Origin: Bdellovibrio sp.
GTDB taxonomy: Bacteria > Bdellovibrionota > UBA1018
NCBI GenBank assembly: GCA_016213345.1
Contig: JACRAO010000134.1
Location: 1-8,739, forward strand
DNA length: 8,739 nucleotides
Direction of reading: 5' to 3'
The translations under genes and the position numbers were made by a program. Shown piece after piece: positions 1-6,493 of the stretch (positions are counted from its first letter, which is position 1; each line of letters begins with the position of its first letter). Below the pieces are notes generated by a model that did no database searches, had not been told where the DNA came from, and was given only the letters and a program-made list of their open reading frames with translations.

Positions 1-872
1 AAAAGTCCTTTCTTATCACGTATCGCTCCGGTAAATGACCCTTTTACATGCCCGAAAAGTTCGCTATCCAATAAGTTCTCATTAAAAGCAGAACAATTGA
101 CAGTAACAAACTGATTATCTTTTCTGCTTGAATTGAAATGAATAGCTTTAGCAATTAACTCTTTTCCGGTTCCATTTTCACCTTGTATCAAAACAGTAGA
201 TTCTGAATTTTTAAGTTTATCTAACATGGTATAAAGATCTTGCATTGGTTTTGCCTTACCAATCATGGAGTGATAGCTGTAACGAATTCCAAGTTGGGTA
301 TTTAATGCATTGATTTTTTCTTCCCGTTTAGAAATCTCAGTATGAAAAGTAACAATCTCTTGAGCTACTAAATCTACGAGTTCCAATAAATATTTTTTTT
401 CTGCGGGTGTTAAAATTTTTAATTTATGAACATTTTGAAAAAAACCATCTGATGAAATATTCAAATTCTCTAAATAAGCCTTAGCCTTCAGTTTTAATTC
501 TTGCGAAACTTCTTTATCAACGAAACAATACGCAAAGACATGGCCAAGACAATCATTTTCCACAATAATACGAGATACCAAAATATTTTCTACCCCCAAC
601 GGACCTTCTAAGAAAAAATGCGTTTTGTCTGATTTAACAGCTTTTTCATAAGAATTAGCTATAGTTTTTAATACCAGTTCTTTTCCTTGTTCGCTGCCGA
701 AAAGGTAAGAACAAATGGGATTTCTGTAAATTCGAGTTTTGTCTGCTGGATCATAGTTTTTAATTTGTCCCTTATCATCCACAAAAAAAACATCAGTACT
801 AAACCATTGGCCCAGTATTTCTTCAAGTTTTCTGATCACATGAATATGTTTTAGTTCTTCCCAGTTAATCAT
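1..872 (-). CDS. Sigma-54-dependent transcriptional activator, 3' part missing
   Basis: This is the N-terminal 290 residues of an enhancer-binding protein that would use ATP hydrolysis to open sigma-54 RNA polymerase promoters; the gene continues past the left edge. Residues 1 to about 160 form a sensory region I cannot assign (possibly GAF-like), followed by a charged helical linker at about 160-195. The AAA+ domain begins near residue 205. Walker A is GENGTGKE at residues 231-238, and the sigma-54 contact loop reads GSFTGA at 278-283, a known variant of GAFTGA. Walker B, the rest of the ATPase domain and any Fis-type HTH lie outside the window. I chose the ATG at 872 rather than the one at 878 because a GAGG (881-884) lies 8 nt from the former and only 2 nt from the latter. 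It is transcribed divergently from the cysteine desulfurase; the signal sensed and the target genes cannot be inferred. The family assignment is secure. Confidence 0.93.
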   Translation of the reverse strand, partial: MINWEELKHIHVIRKLEEILGQWFSTDVFFVDDKGQIKNYDPADKTRIYRNPICSYLFGSEQGKELVLKTIANSYEKAVKSDKTHFFLEGPLGVENILVSRIIVENDCLGHVFAYCFVDKEVSQELKLKAKAYLENLNISSDGFFQNVHKLKILTPAEKKYLLELVDLVAQEIVTFHTEISKREEKINALNTQLGIRYSYHSMIGKAKPMQDLYTMLDKLKNSESTVLIQGENGTGKELIAKAIHFNSSRKDNQFVTVNCSAFNENLLDSELFGHVKGSFTGAIRDKKGL

Positions 873-880
873 ACACATTA

Positions 881-884
881 CCTC
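881..884 (-). promoter_or_regulatory. Shine-Dalgarno site deciding the activator start
   Basis: On the minus strand this reads GAGG. It is 8 nt upstream of the ATG at 872 but only 2 nt upstream of the alternative ATG at 878, so it favours the shorter product starting MINWEEL. Confidence 0.55.
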
Positions 885-1058
885 ACTAGTATTTTTATCG
901 GATGTTTTTTGACAAGTATTAATTTTTGTAGAGTTTCTTAACAGCTTAGTCTATATTTCCCTTAAAATTTAATGAGTTAGCAATATATTAATTTTGCTAA
1001 AAGATTATACAGGACTTAGACTTTATAGACATGATATAAAACCAAGGATATTCTAAAT

Positions 1059-2294
1059 ATGGAAGAAAATATATTTTTTGATTATGCATCTACCACTCCA
1101 TGCTGCACAGCAGCGCTTGAGGCAATTCAAGAATTTTCTGTAAAGAAATTTGGAAACCCTTCGTCAAAACACAGTTTTGGGAACATGGCTAACACAGCAA
1201 TTAAAGAAGCAAGATTATTCTTTGCAGATATATTTAATACACAACCAGAGCAAATTTTATTTACAGGCAGTGGGAGCGAAGCCAATAATCTGGCTCTGTA
1301 TGGAATTTGCTTAGACTATTTGTCAAAAAATTTAAAAAATACTTTTAACTCGCCACCTAGAATTCTTGTATCTTCTATTGAGCATCCATCTGTAAAACAG
1401 ACAGCACTCTCGTTGAGCCCTTATGGAATAGATGTTCAATGCATTCCGGTTAACAAAAACGGCCAAATTAAACTTGAGCAATTCATGGATCTCATAACTC
1501 CACAAACCCTTTTAGTGAGTATCCATCAAGTCAATAACATAATTGGTTCCTTACTTCCCGTTGAAGAACTGGCTAGGATTGCAAAAACAAAATGCCCAAG
1601 CCTCATTTTTCATACAGATGCAGTCCAAGCTTTTGGGAAAGTGCAAACAGCCCGTGCGCCATCTACATTAGATTTGACAAAAATTGATTTAGTTTCTCTT
1701 TCAGCACATAAAATTGAAGGGCCAAAAGGCGTGGGCGCTCTAATTGTGCTTAATGAAAAATTACTTCACTCAGGGCTAAGACCACTCATTTGGGGAGGAG
1801 GCCAAGAACAAGGTTTTCGCTCTGGCACTCAAAATCCAGGCCTAATTTCTGCTTTCAAAATCGCATCACAAAAAGCGGTGGCAGAACAAGATCAAGTGAC
1901 ACGACACACACTAGCGCTGCGAAATTATTTACTGGCATCTTTAAAAAATAAAAAGCTACTTACCGCAAATTTAGACAGCCCACTCCGCCTGAACTCTCCT
2001 TTGGATACTCAGATTAGCGTCCCTCATATTATTAATTTAAGTGCCCCAGGTTTTCCTAGCGGGCCTTGGGCCAAATTACTAGAAGAAAAAAATTGTATAG
2101 TTTCGACTGGTTCTGCTTGCGGATCAAGAAAGGAAGAATCAGACGAAGTCCTACTAGCCATTGGATTATCACCAAAAAATCAAGCATCACAAGCAATTCG
2201 CATCAGTTTTTCGATGAGAAATACACTTCAGGAAATCGATATTTTAACAAATGCAATAGAAAGCACACTCAATCAAATGGCTAGACTTGCTTAA
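1059..2294 (+). CDS. Cysteine desulfurase (NifS/IscS family)
   Basis: This is a PLP-dependent enzyme that takes sulfur from L-cysteine, leaving alanine and an enzyme-bound persulfide that is passed to acceptors such as ThiI or Fe-S scaffolds. The 411-residue length is normal for the family. Visible motifs are the N-terminal DYASTTP, the GSEANNLAL cofactor region at about 72-80, EHP with the ring-stacking His109, HTDAVQ with Asp187 and Gln190, SAHK with the Schiff-base Lys218, GGGQEQGFRSGTQN at 246-259, and the GSACGS loop with catalytic Cys354. All key residues are present, so it should be active. AAGGA at 1044-1048 sits 10 nt before the ATG. It lies 43 nt upstream of thiI on the same strand, a common pairing that suggests a dedicated donor for tRNA thiolation. 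A role in general Fe-S assembly cannot be excluded, because no iscU or sufU is seen here. Confidence 0.96.
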   Translation: MEENIFFDYASTTPCCTAALEAIQEFSVKKFGNPSSKHSFGNMANTAIKEARLFFADIFNTQPEQILFTGSGSEANNLALYGICLDYLSKNLKNTFNSPPRILVSSIEHPSVKQTALSLSPYGIDVQCIPVNKNGQIKLEQFMDLITPQTLLVSIHQVNNIIGSLLPVEELARIAKTKCPSLIFHTDAVQAFGKVQTARAPSTLDLTKIDLVSLSAHKIEGPKGVGALIVLNEKLLHSGLRPLIWGGGQEQGFRSGTQNPGLISAFKIASQKAVAEQDQVTRHTLALRNYLLASLKNKKLLTANLDSPLRLNSPLDTQISVPHIINLSAPGFPSGPWAKLLEEKNCIVSTGSACGSRKEESDEVLLAIGLSPKNQASQAIRISFSMRNTLQEIDILTNAIESTLNQMARLA

Positions 2295-2337
2295 CTGAAA
2301 TCAGTTGCGCCGTTACTGTTACAAAACCCACTAAATT

Positions 2338-3531
2338 ATGTTACCACTTATATCTATGATTTCTCATGCTGTCCTCTTAAGATATCACGAAATTGCTCTC
2401 AAAGGTGGCAACAGGCATTGGTTTGAAAACCAATTAATACATAACACACAAAAAACTATTCAAAAAATTTGCAAATCAAATACTATACTTTCGATAACCA
2501 AACAAAGAGGTAGAATTTTAATTCACACAGAACAAAATTTTGAACATGCACTTGTGTATGTTTTTGGTATTTCAAGCTTTAGTCCAGTTTTAGTTTTGCC
2601 TACTCAATTAGAAGAAATCAAAAAAATAACCATACAGGAACTAACTTCAATAATGAGTGACCCAGCCCCACCTAAAACCTTTCGCATTACAACACGACGG
2701 TCAGACAAAACACTAGTAAAGTCTTCAGTCGAATTAGACGCACTTTTAGGAGCTGAAGTTTTAAAGTACTTTCCCCAATTAAAAGTAAATCTAAAAAAAC
2801 CTGACCTTAATTTAGGTGTGGAAATTAGAAATCAAAATACTTTTTTATGGACTCGAAAGCACAAAGGTTTGGGGGGAATACCAGTTGGCATAAGCGGTCA
2901 TTTTCTTTGTCTCTTATCTGGTGGGATTGACTCTCCTGTTGCTGCCATACAAATGTCAAAAAGAGGAGCGCAAATTTCATTAATCCATTTTCATGGAGCG
3001 CCATTTATAGGAAACGAGATATTAGATAAAATCGAAGCACTTTCTAAAACAATCAGTTTGTATCAGCCAGAATCGGTGTCACTTTATATTGTGCCCTTTG
3101 GAAAACTGCAAGAACAAATTGCGTTAAATACGTCAGTAAAAGTTAGAACCATTCTCTACCGCAGAATGATGATCAGGATTAGTTCTGAATTAGCTAAAAA
3201 AATCAAAGCTCAAGCTCTCATTACTGGCGAAAGCCTGGGCCAAGTAGCCAGTCAAACCATAGAAAATTTAATCAATATAGAGGCTGTATCTTTATTGCCA
3301 CTTCTAAGGCCCCTTATTAGTTTTGATAAAGATGAAATTATAGAGCTGTCTAAAAAATGGGGAACGTATGAAACATCAATTCAACCCACATTGGATTGTT
3401 GCACACTTTTTGCAGATAAACACCCGGAAACAAAATCTAAAATAGAACTTTTAGAAAGGGAAGAAAGCAAACTCGATCTAAATCAATTAAAAAATATAGC
3501 ATTATCTGAAATCACACAAATAAGATTGTAG
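2338..3531 (+). CDS. thiI: tRNA 4-thiouridine synthase ThiI, without rhodanese domain
   Basis: ThiI adenylates U8 of tRNA and inserts sulfur to give 4-thiouridine; in some bacteria it also takes part in thiamine thiazole synthesis. Order of parts: N-terminal ferredoxin-like region with LLRYHEIALKGGNR (about 13-26), THUMP domain to about 170, then the PP-loop ATPase with SGGIDSP at 194-200. Further family signatures are ITGESLGQVASQT (295-307), RPLISFDKDEI (324-334) and DCCTLF at 353-358. The protein ends at 397 residues, so the rhodanese domain of the roughly 480-residue E. coli protein is absent, as in Bacillus-type ThiI. One of Cys354/Cys355 probably corresponds to the conserved catalytic-domain cysteine. 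Start is uncertain: neither the ATG at 2338 nor the one at 2356 has a clear Shine-Dalgarno site, and length match to known ThiI proteins favours 2356. It probably shares a transcript with the desulfurase upstream. Confidence 0.95.
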   Translation: MLPLISMISHAVLLRYHEIALKGGNRHWFENQLIHNTQKTIQKICKSNTILSITKQRGRILIHTEQNFEHALVYVFGISSFSPVLVLPTQLEEIKKITIQELTSIMSDPAPPKTFRITTRRSDKTLVKSSVELDALLGAEVLKYFPQLKVNLKKPDLNLGVEIRNQNTFLWTRKHKGLGGIPVGISGHFLCLLSGGIDSPVAAIQMSKRGAQISLIHFHGAPFIGNEILDKIEALSKTISLYQPESVSLYIVPFGKLQEQIALNTSVKVRTILYRRMMIRISSELAKKIKAQALITGESLGQVASQTIENLINIEAVSLLPLLRPLISFDKDEIIELSKKWGTYETSIQPTLDCCTLFADKHPETKSKIELLEREESKLDLNQLKNIALSEITQIRL

Positions 3532-3638
3532 ATAGCGAATTTTCTTCTGCAGACATGCTAGCTAATTCCATTGGCATAGCGACAAGTGCTCTCGTTGTGT
3601 TTGCCTTTGAGTCTTAACCAGCAGATATCTATAAATTA

Positions 3639-4193
3639 TCAGCGTACTAGCAGTTTCTGAAAATTAACTGTCATATTACCATTTAACCAGTTTTGTGGAC
3701 CAACCCATTTGTGTAAAATTTTAAAATCAGAACTCAAAATAAAAGTTTCAGGGTACTTATATATTCCAAACCTTGCAGCAACACTGTTTGTTGGATCCAA
3801 AAGTAGCGTAACTTGAGAAGGATATTTCTTATTCGGTATTACCTTCCACGCATCCTCCCATTTTTGGTCGTATTCTATAAACACCCATTGAAGTTTTATA
3901 GAAGTGTCATTATTTTTATAATTGTTTATAAAATTTAACATAGCAGGCAACTCTTCTAAGCACGGTGGACACCAACTTGCCCAGAAATGTAATACAATAA
4001 CTTTTTCTTTAAAATCATAGAGTCGGCAGTTTTTTCCATCTTGATCCTTCAGTTCAAAATCAGGCACCTGATTGCCGGGAAATAGCGCCTTTTTGACAGA
4101 CATAGTTTGACAATCAGATAAATAATAAGCAAAAACTACGCCTGTTATTAATAAAACGGTTCCAAATATAAGTGATCTATGCTTTTTTGACAT
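3639..4193 (-). CDS. Membrane-anchored TlpA-like thiol-disulfide oxidoreductase
   Basis: This 184-residue protein has a thioredoxin fold and would reduce or exchange disulfides outside the cytoplasmic membrane. Residues 1-7 are basic, 8-25 form a hydrophobic segment (signal anchor or uncleaved signal), and LSDC at 25-28 only loosely resembles a lipobox because Asp precedes Cys. The TlpA/AhpC-like domain starts at about residue 40 (VPDFELKDQDGK). The active site is ASWCPPC with Cys75 and Cys78, followed by a long helix. The cis-proline is probably Pro148 in KYPET. Such proteins typically serve cytochrome c maturation or general periplasmic redox control, but no ccm gene is nearby, so the partner is unknown. 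It converges on thiI across 107 bp in which I see no convincing terminator. It diverges from the HNH gene with a shared promoter region. The ribosome binding site is weak (AAGAA directly before ATG). Confidence 0.9.
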   Translation of the reverse strand: MSKKHRSLIFGTVLLITGVVFAYYLSDCQTMSVKKALFPGNQVPDFELKDQDGKNCRLYDFKEKVIVLHFWASWCPPCLEELPAMLNFINNYKNNDTSIKLQWVFIEYDQKWEDAWKVIPNKKYPSQVTLLLDPTNSVAARFGIYKYPETFILSSDFKILHKWVGPQNWLNGNMTVNFQKLLVR

Positions 4194-4209
4194 TTCTTGT
4201 TAATACACA

Positions 4210-4238
4210 GTTTTAAGTGTTTAAACACTAGGTTGCAA
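4210..4238 (-). promoter_or_regulatory. Candidate minus-strand promoter for the TlpA-like gene
   Basis: On the minus strand TTGCAA (4238-4233) and TAAAAC (4215-4210) are separated by 17 nt, a fair sigma-70-like match (-10 matches 4 of 6). The spacer contains the whole 14-bp palindrome. The predicted leader is very short, about 10 nt. Confidence 0.35.
4216..4229. promoter_or_regulatory. Perfect 14-bp palindrome, candidate operator
   Basis: AGTGTTTAAACACT is a perfect dyad without spacer, located between divergent genes and exactly within the -35/-10 spacer of the minus-strand promoter candidate. It lies just 3 bp from the shared TTGCAA box. A dimeric repressor bound here could control both genes. 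I do not recognise the site as that of a named regulator. Confidence 0.4.
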
Positions 4239-4262
4239 GAAGTTTCTTTTATAAGTTATAAT
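4233..4262 (+). promoter_or_regulatory. Candidate plus-strand promoter for the HNH gene
   Basis: TTGCAA at 4233-4238 and a consensus TATAAT at 4257-4262 are separated by 18 nt. Transcription would start near 4269, giving an almost leaderless message whose GAGG (4268-4271) would lie at the extreme 5' end. Either the leader is very short or this match is fortuitous and the real promoter lies further upstream. Confidence 0.4.
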
Positions 4263-4275
4263 AAGAAGAGGTATT

Positions 4276-4815
4276 ATGAGTCACGCTTTAGTTCTCAATG
4301 CCAGCTTTGAGCCATTACATGTTGTGAGCTGGCAAAGAGCAATACAACTTTTGTTTCAAGGTAAAGTCGAAGTGATTGAAGAATCTGATCAAGAAGTCAG
4401 AACTATCAAATTTACTATCAAAATTCCGGCAGTGCTAAGACTTTTAAAATACATTCCCATTAAAACAAAAAAAGACATGATCCGCTTTTCAAGAGCAAAT
4501 GTTTTTTTGAGAGACAATCACACATGTCAATATTGTGGTAAAAAGCAACCCAAATCAAATCTAACACTCGATCACATTACTCCAATCGTACAAGGAGGCA
4601 GGAAGTGTTGGGAAAATATCGTTACCGCTTGCAAACTTTGTAATCAACTCAAGGGGGGCAGAACTCCGCAAGAAGCTGGTCTACATTTAATACGAAAACC
4701 AAGTAAACCAAATTGGCTACCTGCTGCATTTCTGCAGTTTAATCTGAGTATTACTCCACAGCGCTGGCGCATATATTTAAATGTAAAATCAGAACTTAAT
4801 ACGACGGAAGAATAG
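4276..4815 (+). CDS. HNH endonuclease family protein
   Basis: The 179-residue protein has a central HNH nuclease domain. Visible parts are CQYCG with Cys84 and Cys87, LDHITP with Asp99 and His100, the metal-proximal Asn114 (WENIV), then CKLCNQLKGGRTP with Cys119, Cys122 and Asn123. The two CxxC pairs should hold a structural zinc, and the His-Asn-His-type fold should cut DNA with a divalent metal. The N-terminal 70 residues (ALVLNASFEPLHVVSWQRA) match the conserved front of a widespread chromosomal HNH subfamily whose biological role is not established; it is not an obvious homing or restriction enzyme here. AGAGG lies 4 nt before the ATG. The sigma-factor gene starts 55 nt after its stop, so cotranscription is possible. 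No cognate methylase or phage gene is seen. All metal-binding residues are intact. Confidence 0.9.
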   Translation: MSHALVLNASFEPLHVVSWQRAIQLLFQGKVEVIEESDQEVRTIKFTIKIPAVLRLLKYIPIKTKKDMIRFSRANVFLRDNHTCQYCGKKQPKSNLTLDHITPIVQGGRKCWENIVTACKLCNQLKGGRTPQEAGLHLIRKPSKPNWLPAAFLQFNLSITPQRWRIYLNVKSELNTTEE

Positions 4816-4870
4816 GGGACCCTTAGCTATATTTATTGCTTTTTTTGGGAAAATCTGATCACTTATAAAA

Positions 4871-5359
4871 GTGGCACTAGCACAAAAAAACACGAAAAAG
4901 TTTGAAAATATCCTAGAACTCTACGGTGATCTCATCTATGACATTTGCGTTAATATTTTATGGTCAAGTTCTCTTGGACAAGTAGCCTTTAAAACAACTA
5001 TGAAAGAAATTAAGCATGAACTGAAAGCAAATCCTTATTTTGATTACAAGCGTGCATTTGTTTTAAAGATTACATATGAAAAACTTGGTTTTGCGTATCA
5101 GAAAAATATAAAAAAACTAACTCCAGCAGAACAAATAATGCTAGACACTTATTTGAGTCTAAATGATAAAATTAATCAATTTGATTCATATTTCCATCGA
5201 TTACCGTTCGCTGACATGTTCTTATTGCTCATAAGAGATAAACATGGTCTGCCATATACTGAGATTGCCGCTGCCATGAACACATCCGAAGACTCACTTA
5301 AGACTCAAAGACAAATGGCTTATAGAACACTAGAAGAATGGATTTGGGAAACACAATGA
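4871..5359 (+). CDS. Small ECF-like RNA polymerase sigma factor
   Basis: This 162-residue protein looks like an extracytoplasmic-function sigma factor. Residues 108-157 form a clear sigma region 4: LPFADMFLLLIRDKHGLPYTEIAAAMNTSEDSLKTQ is a helix-turn-helix of the expected layout (quoted in two parts, LPFADMFLLLIRDKHG and LPYTEIAAAMNTSEDSLKTQ). Residues 11-75 align loosely with region 2 (FENILELYGDLIYDICVNI), but the usual acidic motif after the first helices is degenerate here. The GTG at 4871 is the only reasonable start: an in-frame TGA lies at 4856-4858 and the next in-frame ATG is at residue 44. No Shine-Dalgarno sequence precedes the GTG, so expression may be low or coupled to the HNH gene. 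The stop overlaps the anti-sigma start by ATGA, which supports a sigma/anti-sigma pair. Its promoter target is not visible. Confidence 0.82.
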   Translation: MALAQKNTKKFENILELYGDLIYDICVNILWSSSLGQVAFKTTMKEIKHELKANPYFDYKRAFVLKITYEKLGFAYQKNIKKLTPAEQIMLDTYLSLNDKINQFDSYFHRLPFADMFLLLIRDKHGLPYTEIAAAMNTSEDSLKTQRQMAYRTLEEWIWETQ

Positions 5360-6291
5360 GTATAAACTGCTTTGAGTGGAACAATCAGCTCTCTAACTTA
5401 CTTGACGGCACACTAAAGGGTGAAAATAAAATCAAAAATGACGAACATCTTAAAAAATGTTCTACTTGCCAAAAACATTACGATCATACACTCATCATTT
5501 TTTCCACTCTTTCACAACAAAAAAGAGAAATTCTACCTGCTCAACTCCGAAAAGAACCATTGACACATTTGCTACACAGTATTCCTCAAGAGTTTTTTTC
5601 TCACAAAGGAAAAACATATTGGCAAAAAACCCCTTGGTACATTCGCGCAGGAACCCAGGGAATCCTCTTTTTTATAATTGCCTTTTTCTTAATTACACTC
5701 ACTCCAAAGTTAAAATCTCTTTATGAAAGAGAAAAAAATCAAAATCAAGGCGTTTTGGACCCTTTTTCATTAAAACTTGAAGAAGAATCTCAAGAAAATA
5801 TTCATGAAGCAAGTCAACAACAGCCACTCACACGTGGAAACTTAACAATTGCCGCACAAAAAGAGCCAGATGAAGCTTTTTTAGGCGAATTAGATGAAAA
5901 TGACTCTGAAACAAATAATACGCAAAAGGAAAATATAGCACAAGAAATTTGGAGATTTCATATAAAAACAGATAGCCCACATGAAATGCGTCTAAAAATT
6001 TTAAAACTTTTTACAGAACTTAAAATTTCTCCACAAACTCATGGCACAGGTGGCATAGAAGCTCCAGGTGGCATACAGTTTGATTTACAGGTTACCCAAG
6101 AACTTGCTGAGAAAATAAAAAACCACCTAACTATGTTTTTCCCAAAAAATAAAGATAACGCAATAGATAACGCAATAGATAACGAAAATAGCACCAACAT
6201 ACAAAGCACATTTACTTGGTATAAAAATAAAGTCAAAAGAGCACAACCCAACGGAATAGCAAGAGTTGTCATTTGGCTTTCTCAGGTCTAG
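5356..6291 (+). CDS. Zinc-finger anti-sigma factor with one membrane span
   Basis: This predicted 311-residue anti-sigma factor would hold the upstream sigma factor at the membrane. The cytoplasmic N-terminus has the ZAS zinc motif HLKKCSTC with His31, Cys35 and Cys38. Residues 98-117 (GTQGILFFIIAFFLITL within them) form one transmembrane helix. Then comes a polar, acidic, low-complexity linker (about 125-195) and a C-terminal extracytoplasmic domain (about 196-311) with GGIEAPGGIQFDLQV, probably the signal-sensing part, which I cannot name. The start at 5356 was chosen over the ATG at 5338 because it overlaps the sigma stop as ATGA, typical of translational coupling, and gives the usual short lead before the zinc motif. 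A 12-bp tandem duplication encodes DNAI twice near residues 268-275. The stop codon TAG lies within the left arm of a foldback element, so the C-terminus may have been trimmed or altered by insertion. Confidence 0.85.
   Translation: MSINCFEWNNQLSNLLDGTLKGENKIKNDEHLKKCSTCQKHYDHTLIIFSTLSQQKREILPAQLRKEPLTHLLHSIPQEFFSHKGKTYWQKTPWYIRAGTQGILFFIIAFFLITLTPKLKSLYEREKNQNQGVLDPFSLKLEEESQENIHEASQQQPLTRGNLTIAAQKEPDEAFLGELDENDSETNNTQKENIAQEIWRFHIKTDSPHEMRLKILKLFTELKISPQTHGTGGIEAPGGIQFDLQVTQELAEKIKNHLTMFFPKNKDNAIDNAIDNENSTNIQSTFTWYKNKVKRAQPNGIARVVIWLSQV
6154..6184 (+). repeat. 12-bp tandem repeat inside the anti-sigma gene
   Basis: GATAACGCAATA occurs twice in tandem (6154-6165, 6166-6177), followed by a partial third copy GATAACG (6178-6184). 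The unit is a multiple of three and encodes DNAI-DNAI-DN, so copy-number change would keep the reading frame. Confidence 0.85.
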
Positions 6292-6482
6292 TACACTGGA
6301 ACATTAATTTTTTAATAGACTATTTTAAATTATTTCATTCGTGATGGCGCGGCATCCTGCCTCTGGGACCCTTTGTCGTCCCGTCCATGGGACTCGGACA
6401 TCCTGTCCTTCCCAAGGCCCTCCCTCATGAAATAATTTAAAATAGTCGGTATATGCAAAAAATTAATGTTCCAGTGTACTAG
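6288..6482. repeat. 195-bp foldback element (MITE/REP-like) between convergent genes
   Basis: The outer arms 6288-6313 and 6457-6482 are perfect 26-bp inverted repeats, each starting at its outer end with CTAGTACACTGGAACATTAA. The inner arms 6318-6338 and 6427-6447 are a second perfect 21-bp inverted repeat; 4 nt and 9 nt of unpaired sequence separate outer from inner arms. The arms are AT-rich, while the core (6339-6426) is about 65% GC by hand count. CTAG at both outer ends may be a 4-bp target duplication, as made by IS5-family transposases, or simply part of the arms, because the palindrome makes both readings possible. The left CTAG supplies the anti-sigma stop codon; the right end lies 11 bp from the stop of the next, convergent gene. 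It encodes no plausible protein. It may be a non-autonomous insertion and would also form a strong bidirectional hairpin terminator. Confidence 0.85.
6351..6408. repeat. Cluster of short GC-rich hairpins in the foldback core
   Basis: Successive small palindromes are visible: GGCATCCTGCC (6351-6361, 4-bp stem, TCC loop), GGGAC/GTCCC (6365-6369 with 6378-6382), GTCCC/GGGAC (6378-6382 with 6389-6393) and GGACATCCTGTCC (6396-6408, 5-bp stem, TCC loop). The first and last share the CATCCTG centre with compensating stem changes, as in REP-type repeat families. GTCCC can pair with either side, giving two alternative folds. Confidence 0.7.
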
Positions 6483-6493
6483 TATCTTAACCG

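Noticed and set aside
873..1058. Promoters between the activator and the desulfurase gene
   Set aside because: A TATAAT on the minus strand (1009-1004) and TTGACA on the plus strand (909-914) exist, but neither has a convincing partner box at proper spacing, and no sigma-54 box (GG/GC pair) was found.
3532..3638. Terminator between thiI and the TlpA-like gene
   Set aside because: Only 4-bp stems without a T-run were seen; support is too weak to list.
5338..5355. Upstream ATG as anti-sigma start
   Set aside because: The ATGA overlap at 5356 and the usual short lead before the zinc motif fit better.
6039..6272. Minus-strand 77-codon frame with hydrophobic residues
   Set aside because: It is the antisense shadow of the anti-sigma gene, including the 12-bp repeat; the sense frame has a zinc motif and a membrane span.
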